Of a stretch of DNA of 50,550 bases, positions 8,999-16,500 are shown in pieces (the stretch's first letter is position 1; every line of letters starts with the position of its first letter). Source of the stretch: an uncultured Bacteroidales bacterium (GTDB taxonomy: Bacteria > Bacteroidota > Bacteroidia > Bacteroidales > FEN-979); contig CAIKNA010000007.1 of assembly GCA_903828645.1 (NCBI GenBank), positions 1-50,550 of the forward strand, given 5' to 3'. The notes beneath the pieces were generated by a model. That model ran no database searches. It worked only from the letters and a program-made list of their open reading frames with translations, and was not told where the DNA came from. The position numbers were made by a program, and so were the translations under genes.

Positions 8999-9721
8999 AT
9001 GGAAGGCTTTAGTTATTCTGATATTTTTGCAACAAAAGGCATTGAATATCTGGTCATAATTGCATTCCTGGCCACGCTGATCCCCTTTTCTGTTTTTTTG
9101 AACAAACAGGTCAAAATCACGCGGCAGATTCAAACAGCACTTGGCATACTTTCAGTACGGATTCTAAAAATTCCCCTGGGATTGTTCTTCAGCAGGAATC
9201 ATACATGGATGTTTATGGAACAATCGGGTACTGCAAAAGTGGGACTTGACGATCTTTTACTTCATATTACAGGCGAAGTAAAATTCACAAACCTGAAAAA
9301 CCCGGGCGAGTTGATCAATAAAGGTGATGTTCTGACAGAGATTGATCAAAACGGTAAAATGCTTCAGGTGCTTTCTCCCCTATCCGGGAAAATCCTGGAT
9401 ACGAACCCTATCCTGCGCTACCATCCCGGAATGTTGAATGAAGATCCATATGGAAAGGGATGGATCTGCAAAGTCAAACCGTCGAACTGGATTGCAGACG
9501 CAAAATGCTGTTTTTTTGCGGAAGAAGCTGCAAACTGGTCGGCCATGGAACTTGACCGCTTCAAGGATTTTCTGGCCGTGACCGTGAGAAACTATGTTCC
9601 CGGTTCAGCGAAGGTCGTGATGCAGGATGGTGGCGAATTACGTGATCATTCACTTTCAGAATTACCAGCTGAAATCTGGAAGGATTTCCAGAAAGAATTT
9701 TTAAATCTTTATCGTTTTTAA
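8999..9721 (+). CDS. Membrane-anchored GcvH-like protein lacking the lipoyl lysine
   Basis: Residues 16-34 form one membrane helix followed by a basic stretch, placing the rest in the cytoplasm. Residues about 66-164 align without gaps to glycine cleavage H protein (HTWMFME, VGLDDLLLHITGEV, LSPLSG, NEDPYGKGWICKVKPSNW). At the position of the lipoylated lysine (six residues before the Leu of LSP) there is Gly119, with Lys120 next to it. The C-terminal 70 residues (DRFKDFL, VMQDGGELRDHS, EIWKDFQ) match the C-terminus of the protein at 5062, so the two are paralogues. No gcvT, gcvP or lipoate-attachment gene is nearby. The protein is probably a structural or signalling part of the same membrane complex rather than of glycine cleavage. 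It is last in its operon, before the terminator at 9804. Confidence 0.85.
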   Translation: MEGFSYSDIFATKGIEYLVIIAFLATLIPFSVFLNKQVKITRQIQTALGILSVRILKIPLGLFFSRNHTWMFMEQSGTAKVGLDDLLLHITGEVKFTNLKNPGELINKGDVLTEIDQNGKMLQVLSPLSGKILDTNPILRYHPGMLNEDPYGKGWICKVKPSNWIADAKCCFFAEEAANWSAMELDRFKDFLAVTVRNYVPGSAKVVMQDGGELRDHSLSELPAEIWKDFQKEFLNLYRF

Positions 9722-9803
9722 CAACAAACATCTGAATTAGATATATTTAGCACTTTTTTTAACAACATAATCCGGAAAATCAACCCCCGGGAAATTAAAT
9801 TTC

Positions 9804-9832
9804 AAAACTGGTGTCAAATCACCAGTTTTTTT
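9804..9832 (+). terminator. Rho-independent terminator after the GcvH/NrfD operon
   Basis: A perfect 10-bp stem (AAAACTGGTG at 9804-9813 with its complement at 9820-9829) has a 6-base loop and runs into seven T's. It separates the 5062-9721 operon from the kinase operon that starts at 9901. Confidence 0.82.
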
Positions 9833-9900
9833 GTACTTTGCAGTGAAATATAACCTTTTGGGTGTGAAAGGGTAATCACTGCTTAAAACAATCTGCTGCC

Positions 9901-11568
9901 ATGTTTCTAAAGAATAAACAGAAAAACAACACAGGGAAAGCGATCTTTACTAAATATGTTAAATTCCGTTCTTCGATTTATGGCCGAGTAGTGATGGTCA
10001 TCACCATCTTATCAATTTTTCTGTTCGTATCCTTCAGTCTTATTTTCAGGTCGGTCAATGAGCAATATCTGAACACGGTCATTCGACAGAGCGGGAATAA
10101 CATTGGTTCCATTGTGGAGGGGGCATTGTATCATTCAATGCTCGAAAATGATAAAAGTTCATTACAATCAACACTGGATGTTATCAATACGCTGCCGGGT
10201 ATCGATGAGGTGAACATGTACGACAGTGACGACAACCTTGTCTATTCGTCCATCCCTACCGATACAATTAACAGTCATGGCAACCCGAACTGTACCAGTT
10301 GCCACGCCAATATCAGGTCGATGTTCTCCGGAAAGGGAAAGTCTTACAGGATCATCAGCACCGACAGCGACTGCAAGATGGCGCACAACGACAGCAGCAG
10401 CAGGCACTTGTTGATCAGGTCACCAATTATGAATGAAAAATCCTGCTATACCAGTTCCTGTCATGCACATAAGGCTACAGATACCTTGCTGGGTTCACTG
10501 GTAATAAAAATCCCATTGAAAAACCTGGATGCAGCGGTTACAAAATCGTCGACCGAATTTTTCCTCCTGGCCATATTCACGACGCTTTCACTCGCCTCGG
10601 TTCTTATTTTTTTTACAAGGAAAAGGATTAAAGATCCATTGAACGCACTGATCAAAGTGAGCATTGCAGTTGCAAACGGGGATAAAAGTACCCGGGTTGA
10701 TATAGAGCCAAATCAACTGGATGATATGAGAATGGTATCCAAGGCATTCAACGATATGCTCGACAACCTGCAGTCGGCAACAGACGAGCTGAAAAACTGG
10801 TCTCAGCAACTGGAATACAAAGTCCAGAAAAAATCAGAGGAATTGGGAGCAGCTCAAAATGAATTGATGCATGTTGAAAGACTGGCATCACTGGGAAAAT
10901 TATCCTCCTCAGTGGCTCATGAAATAAACAATCCCCTGTCGGGTATTCTGATTTATACCAAACTGTTGTCAAAACAAATGAGCAACCCCGAATTGTACGT
11001 ATTAAAAAAGGATTCGATGCTCAAACATTTAAAAATGATTGAAAATGAGACCAAACGTTGCGGTGATATTGTAAAAGGCTTACTGGATTTTTCCAGAAAA
11101 GACCAGGATGATTTTGAACAAAAACACCTGCATGAAATACTCCAGGAAACCTATGATTTGATGACCCATCCCATTAAAATTGCCAATATCAGTTTCCTGA
11201 CAGATTTTTCCGCCGTTTCCGATTTGATTTATTGCAGTCCGAACCAGATCAAACAGGCTTGTGTTGCCATCATCGTAAATGCTTCAGAGGCAGTGCTTGA
11301 AAACGGTGAGATTCTGATAAGAACAAAGAACCCTGATGAAGATTCGATCAACTTTGAGATATCAGATAACGGTCTGGGCATTGCAGCAGAAGACATCCCC
11401 CATATTTTTGAGCCCTTTTTCTCAACCAAGCAGAACGCAAGCGGCATAGGTTTGGGGTTGGCCATTGTTCACGGTATTGTGCAAAATCATAAAGGGAAAA
11501 TTCAGGTTAAATCGGACGTTGGAAGTGGAACGACTATCTCGGTGACTATTCCTTTGATTAAAAATTAA
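9901..11568 (+). CDS. Sensor histidine kinase with periplasmic heme-c-binding motifs
   Basis: Two membrane helices (about 30-50 and 219-238) bracket a periplasmic domain of roughly 165 residues. That domain has a canonical heme-c attachment motif, CTSCH (131-135), and a longer CYTSSCH (182-188, Cys-x4-Cys-His). A HAMP segment follows (about 240-295), then a coiled coil. The HisKA domain has the phospho-accepting histidine at 340 (VAHEINNPL), and the ATPase domain has N, G1 (DNGLGI), F (FEPFF) and G2 (GIGLGL) boxes. The kinase most likely senses redox state or a small ligand at heme and phosphorylates the regulator encoded 12 bases downstream. The position just after the GcvH/NrfD operon suggests it controls that operon. 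I see no clear promoter in the 70 bases after the terminator. Confidence 0.92.
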   Translation: MFLKNKQKNNTGKAIFTKYVKFRSSIYGRVVMVITILSIFLFVSFSLIFRSVNEQYLNTVIRQSGNNIGSIVEGALYHSMLENDKSSLQSTLDVINTLPGIDEVNMYDSDDNLVYSSIPTDTINSHGNPNCTSCHANIRSMFSGKGKSYRIISTDSDCKMAHNDSSSRHLLIRSPIMNEKSCYTSSCHAHKATDTLLGSLVIKIPLKNLDAAVTKSSTEFFLLAIFTTLSLASVLIFFTRKRIKDPLNALIKVSIAVANGDKSTRVDIEPNQLDDMRMVSKAFNDMLDNLQSATDELKNWSQQLEYKVQKKSEELGAAQNELMHVERLASLGKLSSSVAHEINNPLSGILIYTKLLSKQMSNPELYVLKKDSMLKHLKMIENETKRCGDIVKGLLDFSRKDQDDFEQKHLHEILQETYDLMTHPIKIANISFLTDFSAVSDLIYCSPNQIKQACVAIIVNASEAVLENGEILIRTKNPDEDSINFEISDNGLGIAAEDIPHIFEPFFSTKQNASGIGLGLAIVHGIVQNHKGKIQVKSDVGSGTTISVTIPLIKN

Positions 11569-11580
11569 ATTGCTTTAATC

Positions 11581-12927
11581 ATGGCAAGAAAAATATCTAT
11601 TTTAATTGTTGACGATGAAGAGTCCGTTAGAGAATCGCTGCAAAGCTGGTTCATTGAAGACGGGTATCGGGTTGCAAGTGCCGAAAACGCCAAGAAAGCG
11701 CTGACAATACTTGAATCCGATGAGTTCGACATCATTCTGGCAGATATCAAAATGCCGGGAATGGACGGTTTGGAAATGCTCCGGAGAATAAAAGCCCATA
11801 ATAATGAAGCCATTGTAATTGTGATGACGGCTTTTGCAACAGTGGATACCGCTGTAAAGGCACTGAAAGACGGTGCCTTTGACTACATTACAAAACCTTT
11901 TGATCCGGATGATTTAACCCACCTGATCCGTAATGCAACAAAGCAAATTTCCCTGGTTGATGAAAATGAAAACTTGAAAAAAAAACTGACCTCTCTGGAA
12001 AATGTGGAAGACATTATAGGGAACAGTGAAGCCATGAAAAATGTGCTGAGGGATGTGGAGAGTGTGGCCCAAACAAATTCGTCGGTGATAATTACCGGGG
12101 AAAGCGGTACTGGGAAAGAACTTGTCGCCATTGCTATTCATGCCAATTCACCAAGGAAATTCTTTCCTTTTGTCAGTGTCCACTGCGGTGCATTGACCGA
12201 AAGTTTGCTGGAAAGCGAATTATTCGGTCATGAAAAGGGAGCCTTTACGGGAGCCATGTACAACCGCAAAGGACGGTTCGAAATGGCAGACAACGGCTCA
12301 ATTTTCCTGGACGAAATTGCCACCATCTCCGCTAAAATGCAGGTGGAATTGTTGCGGGTCCTGGAATCAAAAACATTTATCCGGGTAGGCGGCAACAAGG
12401 AGATCAGTTCCGATTTCAGGGTGATCTGCGCTACAAATAAGGATCTGAAAAGTATGGTTGAAAAAGGGACATTCCGGGAAGATCTTTTTTACAGGCTCAA
12501 TGTTGTAAACATACACATACCGCCATTGCGTGAGCGAAAATCTGACATCCCTTTGCTTGTTGATTATTTTATCAAAAAGTATTGTACAACGATGAACAAA
12601 CCTCCTGTTACGATTGATCAGAATGCTATGAATCGTTTACAGGAGTTCAACTTTCCCGGGAACATCCGCGAACTGGAAAACATGATCGAACGTGCCATTG
12701 TTGTCGGGGATGGTAAAAAAATAACACTGAAGGACCTTCCGTTGGAAAAAACGATTGTGAGCAATACCGTTGAAAGTCTGGATGATTTCGAAAGCGCATT
12801 TATCCTTCAGATACTCAATAAATACAGTTGGAATATTTCCCGGACGGCAAAAGCATTAAAAGTGGACAGGGTTACTCTTTACAATAAAATCAAAAAGTAC
12901 GATTTAAAACCCTCGGATCAACAATAA
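11581..12927 (+). CDS. NtrC-family sigma-54-dependent response regulator
   Basis: The domains are in NtrC order. A receiver (1-120) has acidic residues DD at 11-12, phospho-acceptor Asp55 (ILADIKMPGMDG) and the KPFD lysine. A sigma-54 AAA+ domain (about 140-375) has Walker A GESGTGKE, the sigma-54-contacting GAFTGA loop and Walker B IFLDEIA. A Fis-type helix-turn-helix (about 412-442, ISRTAKALKVDRVTLYNKI) closes the protein. Phosphorylated regulators of this type bind upstream dyads and drive open-complex formation by sigma-54 polymerase. It lies 12 bases after its kinase gene and 6 bases before the archaemetzincin gene. The dyad at 4908 and the sigma-54-like promoter at 5011 are its likely targets (inference). 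Confidence 0.95.
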   Translation: MARKISILIVDDEESVRESLQSWFIEDGYRVASAENAKKALTILESDEFDIILADIKMPGMDGLEMLRRIKAHNNEAIVIVMTAFATVDTAVKALKDGAFDYITKPFDPDDLTHLIRNATKQISLVDENENLKKKLTSLENVEDIIGNSEAMKNVLRDVESVAQTNSSVIITGESGTGKELVAIAIHANSPRKFFPFVSVHCGALTESLLESELFGHEKGAFTGAMYNRKGRFEMADNGSIFLDEIATISAKMQVELLRVLESKTFIRVGGNKEISSDFRVICATNKDLKSMVEKGTFREDLFYRLNVVNIHIPPLRERKSDIPLLVDYFIKKYCTTMNKPPVTIDQNAMNRLQEFNFPGNIRELENMIERAIVVGDGKKITLKDLPLEKTIVSNTVESLDDFESAFILQILNKYSWNISRTAKALKVDRVTLYNKIKKYDLKPSDQQ

Positions 12928-12933
12928 TGCAGA

Positions 12934-13467
12934 ATGAGCGTGCAAAACATCACCTTAATTTCTTTTGGATATTTCGAGAAAGATGTTCTTGAGCAGCTTG
13001 CCGAATCTGTTGAACGTGAATTCAGATGTTCCCTGAATCTCAGGGAAGGGCATATTGATTTGAGTGAATTTTATGATACCTCGCGGAGACAATACAATGG
13101 GAACAACCTTCTGAAACATGTTGATTCGTTGGCATTTCCCGAATCATGCAAAACCCTTGGGTTGTTCAATGTCGATCTATTTATTCCCATCCTGACATTC
13201 ATTTTCGGTCAGGCATTCCTGGGCGGGCGCAGCGGGATCGCCTCGGTATACCGGTTAAATAATACGAGTTACGGATTGGCCATGGATGATAATTTGTTGC
13301 TTGATCGCTTCAAAAAAGAGGTTATTCATGAACTTGGCCATACCTTCGGATTAATACACTGCAACACTACAACCTGCGTCATGAGATCAAGTACTTATGT
13401 TGGGGATATTGATCAAAAAAGAATGCACTTGTGTCATACATGCCGGATTGAGTTAGGATTGCAATAA
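12934..13467 (+). CDS. amzA: Archaemetzincin family zinc metalloprotease
   Basis: The 177-residue protein has the archaemetzincin signature intact: HELGHTFGLIH (132-142) directly followed by Cys143, then Cys148, Met150, and a CHTC pair at 167 and 170. In this family the three histidines and the glutamate hold the catalytic zinc, and the four cysteines bind a second, structural zinc. There is no signal peptide, so it should be cytoplasmic. The length is typical of microbial members. Substrates are unknown for the family. It begins 6 bases after the response regulator stop and shares its transcript, which suggests a role in the same response, for example turnover of a component. The transcript ends at the hairpin at 13468. 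Confidence 0.9.
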   Translation: MSVQNITLISFGYFEKDVLEQLAESVEREFRCSLNLREGHIDLSEFYDTSRRQYNGNNLLKHVDSLAFPESCKTLGLFNVDLFIPILTFIFGQAFLGGRSGIASVYRLNNTSYGLAMDDNLLLDRFKKEVIHELGHTFGLIHCNTTTCVMRSSTYVGDIDQKRMHLCHTCRIELGLQ

Positions 13468-13545
13468 AAAAGCAACTTGTATTTACCCTTGGTACTGCCG
13501 ATTGTTTCGGCAGGGATTTAGCAAGGGCAAAAACAAGTTGCTTTT
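13468..13545. terminator. Nested bidirectional terminator between convergent genes
   Basis: A perfect 13-bp outer stem (13468-13480 with 13533-13545) begins right after the archaemetzincin stop codon. Its loop holds a CCCTTG/CAAGGG helix (13486-13491 with 13522-13527) and an inner CTGCCGA/TCGGCAG hairpin (13495-13501 with 13507-13513). The outer stem is flanked by A's on the left and T's on the right, so it can end transcription from both sides. Confidence 0.82.
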
Positions 13546-13571
13546 ATTTAATAGTGCTATATAGCAGCGTC

Positions 13572-16500
13572 TTATTGTTTGATGATCTTTGTCAATCCCG
13601 TTTCCTTTCCGTCAACCACGCGGATGAGATAAACACCATGTTGTCTGTCAGAAAGGTCAAAAACCTGTTGTTTTAAACCGGATATCTCTCTGGTCAGGAT
13701 TTTTTCACCCAGAATCCCGTAAATCTCCACGGAAACTTTGACCGATGCTGCCACACCGTTAAGTTCGAGTGTGAATGTACCTGTTGTCGGGTTAGGATAA
13801 ACCTTAAAGAATGTCTGTTCACCCGCAGGCTGTATCCCTGTTGCTTCCCCATTCATGCTTGCCATCGCTGGTGGCAGGGAGGTGTTACAGCAATATGTAC
13901 CTGTTGTAGTAATGTAGCCATGCAGGTATGAGCCGGCATTTCCCTTGGTTCCGGGAAGCAGGTTTATTTTCTGTCCTGCCACCATCAGTGCACTTCCTCC
14001 ACTCTGAACAAGGAATGTCGTTCCATTTCCGGCCACTGCGATTGATTGTGTCGCATTGTAACAATTACTCTGACCGGAAGGAATAGTAATGTTATTTAAC
14101 GGAAGTATGGGAACCAGCGCATTAAACTGCGTAACGGTGACAGGTATGCTGGCATTAGCATGAAATACTCCGTCGAATGCGGTAACATGATAGGTAGTAT
14201 TCACCGCAGGGTGGTCAACCGGGTTCTGCTGGGTTGAAGTAAAACCAGCAGGCTGTGACGTCCAGGTAAAAGCTACCCCATCAGCACTACCTACATCGGC
14301 ATGAAGCTGAACAGCATCCCCGCTGCATACGCTGGCAGGAGTTGCATTGGCAGTCGCATTCAACCCATTGATACCGGTAAGCGCCGACAAACCATTTTGA
14401 GTGAACAATCCATTGCTAATGGGGTACGTAAAATCATAGGTTACATCAATCGGATTTGCATCACCCTTTACAATTGAACATAATCTCCAGATGATGGGTT
14501 CCCCTTTCGCAAAACCGTCTTTGACAGTGGTGGCCGGGTCATCACCATAGGCCACCAGGATCTGGTCACTGGCTCCGCTGAACTCGGTTAGTCCTCCACA
14601 CACCTCCATCCCGGCTGCATCATGAAAAAATACACCAAGTACATCCCCCGGGTTAAGGTTTGGCAGGTCGTGCGGGATGGTGATGTAGTGTTTCAGATTT
14701 GTATGTACCGGTAACCAGTGAGGGCAGGTTTGAACCCGGTAATCTTCAACTTCACCATTCAATGCAAGGCCATAATAGGTTAAACCTCCAAGGGTATTGA
14801 ATCTGAACCTCGTATAAGTTTTACCCTGTTGTGAGCCTGCAGGAATCATGAAGGTAAGATTATTCACCCCCGCTGACAAAGGCTGGTTCGTAAAGATCTG
14901 TTCTCCGGCATCAGCCCAGTCACCATCTTTATTAAAATCCATCCAGGCATTGAGGAAACCGGAAATCGATGCTGTTACCTTTATATTCGCAGGCATCCCA
15001 ACATACATGGTCCCGATAAACTGCACCCCGTCCTCATCAGCAAGAGCAGAAAGGTCGTCGCCCAAAGCCAGGGCGTTTGGCTGGCCATTGGCTTCACTAT
15101 CAATCAAGGCACCAAGACGAATATTGGAATACATGATATGGCGTGCTCCGTTGCTTGAAAGCAATGTGGGATAGTTGAACCCTGCGGCAGGCAAATCAGG
15201 TGCATCACCAAAATCAAGTTGATCGCCCTGCGGACATTCTTCGATGAAAACAGGGTAATCTTCTACTTCACCATCGGTGGCGAGGCCATTGTAGCTTAAC
15301 GCAGGTATGCTGTAAGTCCTGAATCGGAACCGGGCATAAGATTGTCCCATCGTTGCAGTAGCAGGTACAACGAAGGAAAGAAGGTTGCTCCCCGAAGTAA
15401 CGGGAAGTGTGTTATAAACATGTTCGCCAGGCCCGACCCAGGTACCATCTATGTTGTAGTCAATCCATAAATCAAGGAATCCAGCTACAGAAGCCTGAAC
15501 AGTGATATTGATGGTATTGCCGATCTCAATCGTCGACGGCATTGTAACACCATCTTCATCGTCCCCGCCTGAAGGACCGGCACAGTCGTTATCATCACAA
15601 TCGGCCCCTATGCTTGGTTGTCCGTTGGCTTCAGCATCAACTTTCGCACCAAGATAAACACCAGGTACGATGATATGCCGGGCCCCATTGGGAAGAAGGG
15701 TTTGATAATTGTACCCGGTATTGCCATCAGGAGCATCGCCGAAATCCAGCCCGAGATTCGGATTACAGTGTTTTACAGTCAGGCAAAACACGCCTGCAGT
15801 ATCACGACACCCATAGACAGTTCCAACAACAACTGAAATCTGATGACTGCCCAGGACTGCTGTATTAAACGAGAGGGTTTGACCTGTTCCGATGGGAGTT
15901 GCATAATTGCCATTGTCATACCATTTAATAAAAGGGTAGGCAGCAGGGTAGGTATTAAAAGGTGCTAATGCATTCAGTGGCAATGGAATATACAAATGCA
16001 GTGTGTCAGTCTGGCAGATGCTGTCGCAACCACGCGGGAACAAACTCAGGTCGGGTTTTGGATGAATGATGGCTGCCAATGCAGATGTAGTGCAACCGGT
16101 CGTTTTGTCAGTAATGGTCAGACTGTAGGTACCGGCGGCTGAAACTACGATTGATTGAGTGGTTTTACCATTGCTCCACTGATAATGGTATTGAGTAGGC
16201 GCCAAAGGAGCTGGAATCCCTGTTAAGGTAACGGGTGGTCCTTCGCATCCGGTATAGAAATTCACCGTCAACGTCGGGGTTTCATAAAATGTCACGCAGA
16301 GTGTATCCCTGTTCTCGCAATGTGTGATGGTATCGGTTACTTTAACAATGAAACTGCAGGTATAGGGCAAGGTAAGCGGCAAGGTAAGACTAACATTGGT
16401 TATGTAACTGGCATTACTATTATTGGGAGTGAATACGGCTCCTGCCGGGTTGCTTGACCATGAATATGAATAGTTTGCATTGTAAAATGCTGATAACTGG

